Both the position numbers and the translations under genes were made by a program. Below are positions 11,601-24,331 of a stretch of DNA of 64,000 nt, one piece after another. Each line of letters begins with the position of its first letter. Position 1 is the stretch's first letter. The notes beneath the pieces are model-generated. The model saw nothing but the letters and a program-made list of their open reading frames with translations. It was not told the origin of the DNA and did no database searches. Source of the stretch: Lutjanus erythropterus (lineage: Eukaryota; Chordata; Actinopteri; Lutjaniformes; Lutjanidae); assembly GCA_020091685.1 (NCBI GenBank), contig CM034601.1:8310419-8374418 (forward strand), written 5' to 3'.

Positions 11601-12895
11601 AAATAGGTTGCACAATTATATAACTGGTTAAAATATAGCTTTATGGTGAATTTTATCCCAGCTGGTGTGCTGCTTCAGCTGCCTGTTATGGCCTTTGTTT
11701 TTGTCAAGTCAGTCCTGCCATGAGTGATCCCAAACATAAAGTTATCATCATGAGAATAAAACCTTTTTTTTTCACGCTGAGTTCGAGGCTGCAGTGGTGA
11801 GAATGACAGGGCGGCAGATGTCGTCGTTTGTCACATTGTGGATTATCAGGCGGGCTTAATCCATCATTGCGTTCATCCATTAAAATGGACGCACACTGAT
11901 CATGTTATTTCATGCGTCAAGTCTGCTAAACAGTCCTGCAAAGCACAGCAAACTAAGAAGGCTCTGTTGTTGTGTGGACAGTGGGGCAGTGCTGCTCTAC
12001 CTTCATGAAAATGGCTCCACTGATTTCAAACAAAGCTCAGGGCACGCTTGCACAAAGCATATCAATTATTTACCTCCAGTGCATACTGTATGCTCACATC
12101 TAGCTACAGTAAGCATTGCAGGATGTGTTTTTTTTTCCTCCCCCCTCTCAATACAAATAAATGGAAGTTAGTGCTATAGTTGCACTGCAGGCAGGCTATA
12201 AGAGAAGGCTGCATTAATTAATTTCACCCCAACTGCAAGTTCCGTTTTGGCACGCAGGCTAACCTCATATGGTCATCAAATCACACAAGTGCTCCAAATG
12301 AAATGGATTTATGAGAAGGCGTTCACAGTTCGCCGTGTTTGACTGCCATTGCTCTTGATTCAGAGGACTCAGAGGAGAGGATACAGTGTACCTCCAGAGA
12401 TCATGTTCGTTCATCCTCTGGAAATAAGTTAATTAGCGATCAGTTTAGTCAGTCATTGTTAGGGCATTTCAGCTGATTCAAGTAGAAATTTACCAGGTGG
12501 ACGTCATAAATTGTTCTCATAATATTTCACACAAAGCTTGAAGATAAAAGGGCTCTAACTAAGCATTGAGAAGCAAGAAAGAAATCTAAAATCAGCACAT
12601 TTTATTGCGGTAATTAGAGAGAGCATACACGGTAGAACACATTATCACAAAATTACAGACATAAACACACAGAGAGATGCAATAAAAGTTATATATTTGT
12701 GTATCTTAATTAAGTCTGCTCACAATCATATTATATTCTAATTGCAGTCATCAGTTTAGCTTCTACAAATAATTAGACTTTGAATTGGTTGTGGCTGTGA
12801 CATTTTGTGTTTAGATTGTCTGCCTCATTAATGAATTCTTGATTTATATTCATATATTTTAATCAAGTTTTATTCATAGAAGACAATAGCTCAGC
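11601..12895. other. Intron DNA, nothing recognised
   Basis: AT-rich sequence with several TTAATTA-type homeodomain-like strings around 12210-12440 and 12700-12860. No exon or named repeat is seen. Confidence 0.4.
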
Positions 12896-13488
12896 GGGGT
12901 AGTTTGGATTTTTAAGTGGGGTTGTAAGAGGTATTTATCCATAGTCATTGTATTACCTCCAGTAGATTGCAGTTGTCACACCTGCAGGTAGCAGAAGCAG
13001 CAGGAGCACAGGTGTAGGATGTACTGCTGAGGACAGGGTCAGCAGGAAAACATATTTTAGCCACATAAAAAAAGGTCCACCTAAAAAATATCAATATCTG
13101 TTTAAATCTACGCTATATTTAGAATATTTTTACAGGTTTTCTTTGCCATCAGACAGCCTTTTCTGATGAGAAACTGCTGTTATGTAAGCCAATTATTTCT
13201 CTCTCCAAACCAACCAAACTCCATAGGTAAAAACAGTCATTTTAACTTGCAGAACAAGGGAGTTGCTGGTGTGCCGCTGCTACGTCTGGTGAGTTTGTTT
13301 GTGTTATTGTGTGACATCTGTGTTTTCAAAGGTTAGTTTGGATTCTCCGAAATCACACAAAAGCAGTACATTGCTTAGCTTCCTACACTGGTACTCCTGT
13401 TGCTTTTAGTGCCATTTACTGCAGGTAATACACTGACCATGTATAAGTACCTCATACAACCGCACTTCAAAAAATCCGAACTATTCCT
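12896..13488. mobile_element. Non-autonomous DNA element with ~75-bp terminal inverted repeats
   Basis: The left end (about 12896-12970) and the reverse complement of the right end (about 13411-13488) match over about 75 bp at roughly 80 percent. Shared landmarks in order are TAGTTYGGATTTTT, AAGTGSGGTTGTAWGAGGTA, TAGTCA/GGTCA, TGTATTACCT and CAGTARAT. The interior of about 440 bp has no transposase. I know this end sequence as a common fish repeat but cannot name the superfamily, and no target duplication is clear. A partial relative of the end (AGTGATAGTTCGGATT) occurs near 55410. Confidence 0.75.
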
Positions 13489-16400
13489 TTAATGTTCAGA
13501 AGAAGAAAAGAATAATCATAAAGCCAACACTGATAGCCTTGCAGCCCCAGGATTAAAAGTAGCGTGCAGGGATATCTTGTATCCTGTCGTAATATATGCA
13601 TGGTGGTATGTTGTTAACATGATGTCGTAATCATTATAATTAAATTCCTTTATGATTAATTATTAAGCCCAGTTGTAATGTGGCTGATACACTTAGAATA
13701 CAAAGGGCACGGCACTTAAAAGGTGTTTTCAGAGAGTGCTAAGGCAGCACACTCTGACCACGAGCTTGCTGAGACTTGAACACTTGGTTAGGCAATCTAT
13801 CCGTTATAGTGAGAGGCATCTCTGCTTTCATTTTTGTGCAGTTATGTAATCGGGGTGGTAGCGCAGGTGAGAGCAGAGGCCGTTTCTGTGAATGCAGTGA
13901 AAGTGTATGCTAGTGTGTCTCCACCGTGACTAGTTCAGAGATGTAGAGATGTATGTGTGGATGAGCTGGACTTCTTTTTTTCTGAGTTTTCATGGCTCCT
14001 GTGTTTTTGATCTTGGATACTGATTATGTTTCTTATCTATATTTCATGAAGTTGCAGCGGACAAATCATCAGCATGTCTACGGCGTATGTAGCTTTAAGC
14101 TTTGTCAGAAACATATTTCCTATTGATGGACAGTCTGAAGTTACGGGTTTGCTTGTTTTCAGGGTGGAAATAGTCGTGCTGTCTTTGGACGATGGACAGG
14201 AGTCGTTCCCTTTGGAGCTTATTACTTTGTGGTGGTACATCATATGTTGAGTTAATCCACCTGTTTTCCTCTAGCGTTATTGTTACACCTTAGTTGTTGA
14301 AATTTGACCGCCACTGCTGATTTATTTATTTATTTATTTATTTGTTTGTTTATTTTAGAAGAGAACAGAGGCCCTCGCCTAATCTCTTTAGGAACTAGCA
14401 TTATGGCATTTCATATCCACGTCAATTAACGCACGAGTTGGGGACAGAGAGGATGCAGGCTAAAGCATATCAACGAGAAACTACACCGGGTACAAATGGT
14501 GATCACGGATTCTATGAGGGGAAAATGGATTTGCAACGTCGCGTGATGAGCGTGCATGAAATGCAGTCATTTGATACGCAAGGAAATGCATGTCTGTAAC
14601 AGTTGGAAGATCCAGGTATTTCACATGCACGCGAGAGCTGTCAATCAAAAAAAAACAACTGACAGTATAATATTGTCGTATTTAAAGGAGAGATTTGTAA
14701 AATATTTACTGTAATAAATCTTAAAATGACCATGATTTGTCATCAGAGATCAAGGAAATGTGCTAAGTTGAAATACTCATGTCTCTGACATCAATGCTGC
14801 ATCTGCAGTGTCCACCTTTGAAATTTCTATCTCAACAACTCGCCTCAACCATAGATCTATATTGAATAGGCACTCAACCTGTTTAATATACCCTCTGTGA
14901 GCTTACTGATTATTACTAACCCTGTGCCAACAACAGGAATATATCACATGACGTGGGATTTCCTAAAATAAAATATGATGTTGTACCTGACAAAAGTTTT
15001 ATTGCAGTAGTCAAAGTTTTGGCTGTTTTATTTGCTAGGTGTGATTAAAATCCACACCTTCCATGTGACAACTCAATTGATCTCCATGCTGCCTGCTTGT
15101 CCCGTGGCACGTCGGCGCCCGTTGAGCTCTTCAGAGGAGATTCATCGCTGCTTGTGGAAAATTGATGTGAGGCGCTGAGTTCAGTATGGCTGCACTGTTT
15201 CTTTTGGGAAATGAATTCATGGGGTGCTAAAGGCGAGAAATAAGAGTGCGGTACAATATTTAACTTTAAACATCAGTTCAGTTTACCAGGTATTGAGCAA
15301 GTTCGTGTCATTTATCAGTTGTGATGTACAGAGCAGCATGGCGCTCGCTCAGGCACAGGCGCTGAGATTTGCGGTGCAGCTAATGACTGCTTTACCACCT
15401 GGAATTTAGTAGAAGTGATGCAGTGATAAGTGTTGTGCAGTCGTCCACACAGGTCTTTAAAATGTTTGGACTTGTCATTTGGGCAAAATCTGCCCATACA
15501 CCATAGAAAAGATTACAACTTCATGTGACAGATTTGTTACGGTGGTGTTAGTTTTTATACTTCAGTTTGTAACGTCCTACCTGCTCAATATTTCAGTCAG
15601 TCATCTTGTTCATGTTGAACCCTGAAGCTGGGATGATTTTAATTGGGGCTGAAACTAATGATAATTTCATCCACAAAACTCATCAGGAAAAATTGTCCTC
15701 TGAGAGCTCAAAGAGACGTTGTCACATTGCCTGTTTTGTCAGACTGACAGTACAAAGCCAATTGTATTCAGTTAATGATACAGTAATGAAATAAAACAGC
15801 AAACCCTCACACTGGTGCACAGTGCTTTCAGACCTGGTCAGGTATTAAATAGACAGGATAGAATTACTTATTAGTAGATCACCAGAATATCACTCTTGGT
15901 AGTATGATATGAAATGAAACAATCAAATGTACATTATAATTTACTCATTACAAGGTTTTAATATTGACAAGCCAACTGCAGAGGATGGAAAACAACCAGA
16001 ACAGACGCTAAGTTCATGTAATTTCTTTTCTTCATGGGCCCTTTTATTTAACACTTCACTGTGTGTGAAATAAATCACTCAAAGGCCAGTAATGGTTCAA
16101 GCTCAGGGGTGGTCTGTGACCTGACTTACACTTGAAAGCTGTAGGTTTTTATCCATGTTCTGTGTTGTTTTAGTGTTTATTTTGTAGGTTAACCTGTTGA
16201 ACTTTGCGCTAGCGTGTTGCTAATGTGGCTACTTCCTACAGGTGATGTTGGGCGCTGAGGGATCACGTTGCTTTTTGTGAAAGTTAATACTGCAGTGCAA
16301 GCTGCGTCAAATTCGATCATAAATGAAGTCATTTGTGAAATCAAACAAAATGATGGATATAAGAACACATGCAGCGCTGTTAAGCCAACCTACATAACTA

Positions 16401-16810
16401 CAGGGGAAATTCTGTTACCGCAACAGACCTATTCAGTACTTTACTTCGGATGGCAGTGGCATTAGATGCTTTGTCTCAGTAGCACATCCGTGTGAATGCT
16501 GCACACAAAGCAATCCTGCTTTGTTGATGAACTTGACATTCATAATCATGTTTTCTTGTTCTCTGATCACGTACATCCTAATGTAAATAAAAATCTTATT
16601 TTAGACCGTTGGGGATTCGGTTTAGTTCCTGCACAGCTACTTTTATGAAAGGAAAAGAAGTTTTGTGGAAAAATCTGTTTATATTCCTCAGTGTAAGGTA
16701 TAAGGATAAATATTGTACTGGTTTCTGAACCAGATTTCAGGTATTCTGTCAGCCCTAGCTGGACACATTTCAGAAGATCCTCTGTGTTAAATGAAACACC
16801 CTTATGTGGC
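13489..16810. other. Intron DNA, mostly unique
   Basis: Contains the TTTA microsatellite at 14321 and a possible short hAT-like remnant at about 15643 (GGGGCTGAAACTAATGATAA). Otherwise it shows no repeat or exon that I can support. Confidence 0.4.
14321..14356. repeat. (TTTA)n microsatellite
   Basis: Eight to nine TTTA/TTTG units in a row. Confidence 0.9.
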
Positions 16811-16814
16811 ACAT

Positions 16815-17135
16815 GTCACAGCTTTTTTGGCCTCTAAAATGTCACAAACTGATGAAAAATGTTGATCACTGTTTTCCAAAGCTCAAGGTGATGTAGTCAA
16901 ATGTCCTGTTTTGGTCACAACCCTTATAGAGGAGTGAAGAAACCAAAAAATATTCGCATTTAAAAGCTGCAATCAGAGAATACTGACTTTTTTTTTTCTT
17001 AAAAAACTACTCAAATGATTAATAAGTTATCAACATAGTTGGTGATTAATTTAATAAACATTTTTCATCATTTTCTGACTTATGGATCAAACAACTAATA
17101 AACAACTAATAGACAAATCAAGGAAATGATCGACT
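16815..17135 (+). mobile_element. hAT-like non-autonomous family A, copy 1
   Basis: This copy has the interior landmarks of family A in order: AAAATGTCACAAACTGATG, AAAGCTCAAGGTGATGT, CAAATGTCCTGTTTTG, GAGGAGTGAAGAAACC, CAATCAGAGAA, TTCTTAAAAAACTACTCAAA and GTTGGTGATTAATTTAATA. The AGGGCTGCAACTAACGATT terminus is worn away. No protein is encoded. Confidence 0.75.
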
Positions 17136-17349
17136 GAGTAAAATATATTAAAGATGATCATTAGATGCAGTCCTGTCTGAAACAGATAAGTTAATAATAA
17201 TAATAATATAACATGTACAGTATGGGTAGATCTCTACTGTGGCTGCTAATGGAGTTTTAACTCTCCATAATGATCTAAATGTTGTTTTTCAGACTTTTCT
17301 GCCCTGACAAATATAATTAACTTAATAGTTTTATTTCTTTCCTTTTCAG

Positions 17350-18080
17350 ACCTTGTCTGAAAATTGCCATTTTTGTTATCACTGTGAGCTGGCACAAAAC
17401 ATTGCCGACGGGCAGCTTCAGTTACAAAGAAAACCCGCATCAGGCTCAGTTGAGTCCTCGTACAGAGTGGTTTGGCTCGGAGTCAAGCTGGTAGGAGCCC
17501 TGGTGATGGAAAACAGGTGTGGAAATGGACTTGTTCTCCCTCTGTACCCCCCAGCAGCCTCTCCAGCTGTAATGAAGAACAATAGCTTTATTCCTGAAGG
17601 GAGGGGACCCCAAGTGACCCCTCCTCCTCCTGTGCCTCCTGCCCCCGCCAGTCTACAGTGACTCTGCTGGCAAGCCAACAGATGACTAGGCTGGGTCGCA
17701 TCTGGCCTCTGTGCACTTAGTGTAATCAAAGCGAGAAAAAAGGTTTATGGCCTACTTGTTAGTGTGCCGCCGACTGATGGGATGTCAAGTAAGCACCCTC
17801 CGATTCCAAATCTCCGGAGGGATTGGGGAGGGGGTGTTGAGGGGGTGGGCGTGGGCCGCAATCTGCCATCCTGAAAGCAGCCTCTTGGCCTAGGTATCGA
17901 ATCATATTGTGCTCCGCAGTTTGACAATCTGGCTATACGAGCGAAATGAGTCAAATTCAGCTGATGTTTGAATATTTATGATCATATTTACATAATGTTG
18001 ATGCACAAAAGGCTACTGAGGTGAATGCAAATATTTCCCAAACATCACTTGTAGGAGTCTTGTCCGGCTGAGGCCTGTAG
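17350..18080. other. GC-rich unique stretch, candidate enhancer or conserved noncoding element
   Basis: After a good acceptor-like tract (TTTCTTTCCTTTTCAG ending at 17349), the sequence becomes GC-rich and unlike the repeats around it. It carries open frames on both strands (17350-17661 plus, 17418-17729 minus), a G-quadruplex motif at 17825-17855 and a perfect octamer ATGCAAAT at 18025-18032. The plus frame starts in phase 0 and cannot follow the phase-1 exon at 10052: that join gives a stop after three codons. It has no known domain. Confidence 0.35.
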
Positions 18081-18729
18081 CAAGTGTGTAAAAACCGACA
18101 CAGACCAGTTTAAGTGAGTCGTAAATCACATTAAGAGTAAGAACGACAGAGGAGGAGGAGAGTCTAAGGAGCTAAGGCATTGCAAGGCCATGGTGCATTT
18201 ATTCAGGGATTAATGTAAACACGTCGTGTACACATTACTTTTACAGTTTATGTCACAACCAGCTTTACTTTACACATGAAAATCCCCCCAGCCAATTAGA
18301 ATGTGAGGAGGCGTTTTACACATCAAGATCTTTTTTTTTTTTTTTTTTTCTCATTATGGTTCGTGCTACTCAGCCTGTGAAAAAAAAAAAGTAACGTCCT
18401 TTGTGGCTCTGGAGGAGCTTTGTCAAAGTCTGAGAAAATATCCCTGATGATGTCATCATGTTTTTTCTCAGCTTGGGCTTAGACACTTCAGGTTTCTAAC
18501 AAAAAGCTGTGGTTTCGGCCTCTACAGTTTCATTATTGAGCAGCTGTTTTTTTCAGGTCCTGTTTTCTCTCTGCATTTTTTTCAAATTAGGTATTCTTTT
18601 GAGCTGTTGTTTAACTGTTGCACATCCTGTACATCTGTCAGATGTGAGAATTTAAGACGAGGTGTAAATCAAGTCTCATCACAGTATGATGATGATCGAT
18701 TCTTCAGTACGGTATTTGCTGATATTATA

Positions 18730-19165
18730 AGGCTGAGCGATATAGCTTATAAATAATATATCAAAATCTTTAGGCAAAACCACATTATACAATGTGTATC
18801 TCAATATATGCTTTTTCACAAAAATAACATTGTAAATTCTCAAATAGTGCAAGCATGATGAACATGATGTATTACTGGAGATCAAACCACCTACCATTTT
18901 CACCAAATGTCTCAATGCTGTAACAATATCATTGGTTTAACTATTGGTTCTTTGGTTCTTTTGAGATTTTTGACAAATAATCATCAGTACTGTGGATATA
19001 ATGACTACATGGGTAAAAGGAAATAATAGATTAGCTAGAACAGTAAAGAAAATTACATCATTTTACTTTAATTCAGTCGCTAAAACCAGGAAAAGACAAT
19101 TCTGCCATGTCTCAATATGACGATTTCTAGTCCAGTGTGAAGATATTGATATATTGCTGAACTCT
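18730..19165 (+). mobile_element. hAT-like non-autonomous family C, copy 1 (near full length)
   Basis: Starts AAGGCTGAGCGATATA and ends GATATTGATATATTGCTGAA, the two worn inverted ends of family C (consensus AGGGCTGGGCGATAT). Interior landmarks: CATCAGTACTGTGGATATAA, TGACTACATGGGTAAA, AGCTAGAACAGTAAAGAAAA and AAAACCAGGAAAAGACAA. No protein is encoded. Confidence 0.75.
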
Positions 19166-19412
19166 GTACTGTCACAAAAATTTGCCATTATAGGAATTCA
19201 ATATAACTCGATTCAAGGGCCTGCAACGGATATGAGACAATATTATATACGCATTTAATGCAGTCATTTACAGAAGCTGCCACTCCTTTCTGCTCTGCAT
19301 TTGGCCATAAATTAAACAGCAACACATAAATAATTGTAACAGGTTAAGTGTAGTAGTTTCCCCTGAAGTGAGTCTACTAACACACATAAAACACGACTTA
19401 ACTGTAAGAACA

Positions 19413-19760
19413 TTTAAAGGTTCAGCGTGTAACATTTAGAGGGATCTATTGGCAGAGTGTGGCAGACATGGGATAAATATTCATAAATATGTTTTCATGT
19501 ATGTATAATCACCTGAAAATAAGAATCGCTGTGTGCTTTGTTACCTTTGAGTCCTTTATATCTAGAGAAGGAGCAGGTCCTCTTCTGCGCTGTTTCTGCA
19601 GGAGCTCACAACAAACAAACCAAACTCTGGCTCTAGGTACGGCATTTTATGTTTTTTTTTTGCAGCCATCATAGGTTCTTATAGAAGAGTGAGTTGAGGT
19701 GTTTGCAGTCTACAAGCTCACCACTGCATGCCACTATATCCCACACGCTGGTCTTTTGAA
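19413..19760 (-). mobile_element. Full-length TIR element ending GGTTCAGCGTGT / GACCAGCGTGT
   Basis: The left end TTTAAAGGTTCAGCGTGT and the reverse complement of the right end TTCAAAAGACCAGCGTGT form terminal inverted repeats (18 of 26 bases). The interior holds GGGATCTATTGGCAGA, TATTCATAAATATGTTTTCA, CACCTGAAAATAAGAATCG and GAGCAGGTCCTC, and near the right edge CACCACTGCATGCCACTATA. This is a very common fish repeat that I recognise by its ends (consensus AAAGGTCCAGTGTGTAGGAT). No protein is encoded. Confidence 0.8.
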
Positions 19761-21339
19761 GTATAAATTTTTGGCTCAGTGATAACTGTCAAGGTTCATA
19801 GACAAAACAATTATTTTTGCTAGTGTAGTTTTGCTAATGTAGTGTATGGCATTTTACGTTGCATAAATTAGCCTAGTAGTTTCTTCTACTGAACTTTTTC
19901 GCACTCATCGCTGGTTTAGGTCACTTTATCTCTGAACAAAAGACCACAGGTGAATTTCAGTCTGCATGCAGGTTTTTTTTTTTCATACTACCATTAATGA
20001 ACCGGAGTGTTTCCACAGCGAGAACAACAAGCCAGTGGACTGTACGCCTGGCCAAATTTGTTGTGTTTCCCGAGTATTTTATCTCATAACGGCATTGTTG
20101 CATGTGCACACTGCTGATTTATTCCCGTTTTGAATGTTTAGGAAGGAGGTACACTTCACGGAAATGATGATACAGACTTGCCATGGGAATTTCAAAATAA
20201 AGGCGAATCTTAAAGATTACAATACGGATTGATGCTTTCACTTTGCATCGAAGATCCTCGGATTCATACATTAATCCAGAATGATGGATTGTTAGATCCC
20301 TATTTGAGACTGCAGTCTTTACTGATCCAGTTCATTTATGAGTAAATGTTTTAATCAGTAACGACAGATATTGATATGTTGGTGGGTCCAGTCTACAGGA
20401 AGCCACTTCTTTGACCGTTTCCTGATAAAATTACGGATCAGTTCCGGTTCTGGTGTCATTTTTGTGCTAAATGCATACAGGAGTTTAGCACTCCCTCCGT
20501 CTGACACTTTTCCTCTTCCTCCTGTCACTTCTCTCATTCAGAGAGAAATGAGCCTGCTAATATTTTGAACCTTTAATAAATAAAGTCAGTGCAGCTGTCA
20601 TCTTTGAGCAGGATTGACTTTTCTTCTTTTTTTTTTTTCCCAACAAAATGTTTCTTAGTCATCACTCGCCGCTTTTTTTCTCCTGTCTGTCTGCGTTACC
20701 GCACTGCCATGGCTCAACTGTCACCGTCAGTGCCATGCAGGGATTGGCTGTGCTGTACTACGTCACGTGTATTTTAAAAAACTCTTGGATGATGAAGGAA
20801 TTGTACCGACTAAGGGTGAATTCACCAAATATATCATTGCACACTATTGTGATTTTTTTTTTGGTGCTCTCTAAAGCTGCCATCTTCACTTTTTGTTTTC
20901 TTCTGTCAAGGGCTTTTCTCACACATGGCTCGTTGGATTGAGGTCGGGTGACTTGGCCGGTCGAGAGCATCCCTCTGTTCTTGGTCGCTCTTGCTGTATG
21001 TTCAGGATCATTTTCATGGTGTGTTGTTATGGAATATGGGGGACCGTTTTTCTAACAGGGGCTACACGTCATGCACTGTTAACCTAGCGTGAAGGAGGAC
21101 ACCCTTCAATACCTTTTAAAGCTGCAAGTCCGTACTCACTCATTAAACTCATTCAACTGAAGGAAAACCAAAGCATAGAATGGCTTTTGTTGACATAATA
21201 TCATCGCAAGTCAATCATCTAAATTGTCTTAGGCGTTCTCTGTCTTTAATATTTTGAATGTGGACTGTTGTACCACTTTTTAATGCTATAGCGTTAAATT
21301 TTTCACCTTTTAAAATTTTTGGTCTGGCCAGTCAGTCTG

Positions 21340-21660
21340 CACTAGAGATGAAATGATCTGAAAATGTCATATCACGGTTATAGTGACCAAAATGATCATG
21401 GTTATCAGTATATCACAGTGTTGTTAGAATGTGCTGAATATGTTCAAAAAGTACTCGCATGCACACGAAAATCATTTTCCCAATTTTTAGTTTGAAAGCC
21501 TCTCATCAATTTGAAATGCCATCATGTTGTTGCGATGTGATTGTTTTCGTTGATGCAAAGCAAACCCACATTGTTGCCGTGCCTGCATACTGATCAGTGT
21601 CACCCAAAGTTAACAACAATCTCACAATGTGTGGTAATCAAACAGTTTCAGATGTGAAAG
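21340..21660 (+). mobile_element. hAT-like remnant with CACGGTTATAGTGACCAAAA interior
   Basis: Contains TATCACGGTTATAGTGACC, AATGATCATGGTTATC, TGTTCAAAAAGTACTC and GCATGCACACGAAAATCA, a run that I know from a common teleost non-autonomous element. Ends are not sharp. Confidence 0.5.
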
Positions 21661-22346
21661 GGGAATACAAATAGAATTTTATCCCTTGTCTGCACTTTTG
21701 TCCAGAGCTTTTATCCTAACAACGTCAGGCCAGATTATCTTTAGTTTCTGGTCTGGATTTTAATGACTTCCAAAGCAGGATTCATGGTTATTTTGGTAAC
21801 CAGCCTATCTTTCCTCTTCTGCTTCCATGAGAACTACTCATGTCGTGCTTCAGTCATCCTGTGGAGCGGAGTGTTGTAAGGGCTCTGACATTATTTAGAA
21901 ACAGCAGGCCCTGCAGCGGCTGGGTTCCAATTGTTGCCGTCTCGACAATGTCAAAGCCACAAAAGGTGCTGTCTGAGCCAACTTTTAAAAACTTTAATAT
22001 CATCTCATTAAATGAGATTGGTGGGTTCAGATCGGCTCCTTTCAACCAGCCAGTTAGCTGCTGAGCTGATTTCATCAGCTGGCTGTCAGCTGGAAACACA
22101 CATTCCAGAATCTAAGATCCACCTTAAAAGAAAAGTGTTTTCACTCAATATGAGCTTCTTTTCTCTCTCATGGAGAAACAATGAAAAAAAAAAAAAAAAA
22201 ACCTGTGGTCTTTTATTGTGGAGCACAAGGAGGAGCCCCGGCAACATCAGAGAGCAGCCTCAGGCAGGTGGATCTGCCCCGAGCCTCTGACACATGGAAG
22301 CAATCCTGACCAAACACTGACAACTGAGATAACACACGCACATGCG

Positions 22347-22367
22347 CACACACACACACACACACAC
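22347..22367. repeat. (CA)n microsatellite
   Basis: About ten CA units. The overlapping frames on both strands come from the repeat. Confidence 0.9.
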
Positions 22368-23251
22368 GTATATGATCACAAGCCAGAAGAGAAAAAAAAT
22401 CCAGTAACATAACAAGAGAAAAAAAATGTCTGCAGAAAAAAAGGCCTACATAAATTTGTTGTGAAACTCTTTGAGCTCGATTCAGAATACCAGTTTGATA
22501 AAGAATACTGCTATAAATATGACTGTGGCCACTGTTGTACCATTAATGCTGAAAATCAGAAAAGAAAGGTGGAACAGTGTATGTATAAAGTGATATTTAA
22601 GTGCGGTGCAACAGAATTCAACCCCTGCACATTTCCCCATATTCATAGTGGTATTATAGTATAGTATCATTGTACTGAATACAAGTCTGTTAAGAATTTG
22701 TGGCAAGGAGGTTCACAACAATTTAATCACTGGCCTTTTTTACATCAGCAGCAGAGAGAATCGGGTCTTTATTTGCATTTTTTAGAGACAGATCATTTTA
22801 TCATTATCCTTTGTTAATGTGAACCCAACACTTACCCCATGCTCACCCGTTATTTTCATAAATTCGGTACAATGGACATTTTCTCAGGACTAACTCAGTA
22901 AGTGCAACAATTCAGTCATGCCTTTACTCATACAGAAACACTCTTCTCGTTCAATAGTTATTTCCACTTTGCTGTTTTTCAATTAGTGTTAAGGAGCTGT
23001 CGGTATAACTCTTCTCTTAGGAGTTTAATATTTTAAGTCTTCAATCAGCTCAATGGACATAATCCTGCCCCTTTTTTGAGTTTGTTTTTATTAATGGTAG
23101 CTTAACAGCAATAAAGAAAAATGGTTAATTGGAAGAAATGGGAAACAATAAGTGAATGAAAACAGTATTTCTGGTGGGGGGAAAAAGTAGTAGTAGTAGT
23201 GAGTACAACATGAATCTGTTGTTATACTGATGGGTTTATATTATGCTTTCA

Positions 23252-23445
23252 ATTAGGGCTGGGCAGTATATTAATATAAAGTGGCTGTTGTGATTTGAGG
23301 TCTGAGATTGTTGTAGCATAAGAGTCCTTTCCTGGTTTTAAAGGCTGCATTACAGGAAATTGATGTAATTTTCTGAACTCAGCAGACTGTTCTAGCTGTT
23401 TTATTTTCTGCCTTTACCCACTGACTCATTATATCCACTAGGTTT
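23252..23445 (-). mobile_element. hAT-like non-autonomous family C, copy 2 (partial)
   Basis: Begins ATTAGGGCTGGGCAGTATA, the family C terminus. It then carries, on the minus strand, the family's CCAGGAAAGG, GAAAATTACATCAATTT, AACAGTCTGCTGAG, AGAACAG and TAAAGGCAGAAAATAA landmarks and GTGGATATAATGA. The far end is missing. Confidence 0.7.
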
Positions 23446-23559
23446 GGAAAGGAATGCGTAGTCATCCTGAACCTTTTGGTTCTGGACATTTGGATTGCTA
23501 TGGGACTTTCTCTGTCGGTACACCCTGTGACCCACACTGTCAGACTTGTCCATTTGTAT

Positions 23560-24010
23560 CTACTACTTGCACGCATGGAACAGAAACGTTAGAAATTTAC
23601 GTAAGACATTTTGGCAGTGCACCAGTTGTTGTGCACCAACAGAGAGAGGAAGGCGTGTCCGGTCTGTTTCCCCACGCCGGAGCGATAACAAGATTTCTAA
23701 ATTATGAGCTCTGCTTTCACATGTGCATGTTAGTTAGTGTACTGTGCTGCTCCGAGAGCAGAAGAGGTCAGATCAGGTCTTACAATGAAGCATTAGGCCT
23801 ACTTATTATTTATTTATTAATTATTTATGTTTTTCTTACTGACAATATGCAAGTGTCTGAGTGCATTAACTGTTACAGTAATGAAACACTCGCCAGTGAG
23901 CTGCCGTTGAATGTTTACACTTTTTAAAATAAATGTTATTTTGTAGTTCGACATTTTTTTTCCCCTGCTGTACCGATATTCTACCGAACCGTGGTTCCAA
24001 AAGTGAGATT
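23560..24010. other. Probable further element remnant with ACCGAACCGTGG motif
   Basis: The stretch between family C copy 2 and family A copy 2 includes TACCGAACCGTGGTTCC near 23981-23998, a motif that I associate with a fish hAT-like repeat. A 157-residue frame at 23454-23927 crosses the repeat boundary and has no domain, so I do not call it a gene. Confidence 0.35.
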
Positions 24011-24011
24011 T

Positions 24012-24331
24012 TTACTGAACTAATCACTAATTACTGATTAATCTGTTGATATTTTCTCCACTAATCAATCAGTCATTTGGTCCTGAAAATAGTGAAAATT
24101 TATCACCGTTTCTAAAGCCAAAGGTGACGACCTCAAATGTCTTGTTTGTCCACAATCCAGAGAGATTAATTTTAATGTCATAGAGGACTAAATGAACCAG
24201 GAACTATTCCCATTTGTGAAGCAGAAATCAGAGAATTTGGACTTTTTCAATCAATTAATCGATTATCAAAGTAGTTCTTGGTTACAGGTCGATTAATAAT
24301 TGATTCATTGATAAATTGCTGCAGCTCTATA
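24012..24331 (+). mobile_element. hAT-like non-autonomous family A, copy 2
   Basis: Carries AATCAATCAGTCATTTGGTC, AAATAGTGAAAATTTATCAC, AAAGCCAAAGGTGACGACC, TCAAATGTCTTGTTTGTCC, CAGAAATCAGAGAATTTGG and the right end ATTGATAAATTGCTGCAGCT. That end is the inverted partner of the family's AGGGCTGCAAC start. Confidence 0.8.

Larger units (their letters stand above)
19761..23240. other. Intron DNA with few recognised repeats
   Basis: A hAT-like remnant lies at about 21340-21660 (see separate entry), a poly-A run at about 22184-22201 and a CA tract at 22347. The rest is unique-looking and has no supported exon. Confidence 0.4.

Noticed and set aside
23454-23927. 157-residue open frame.
   Set aside because: It spans the edge of a family C copy and a second probable repeat, and has no domain.
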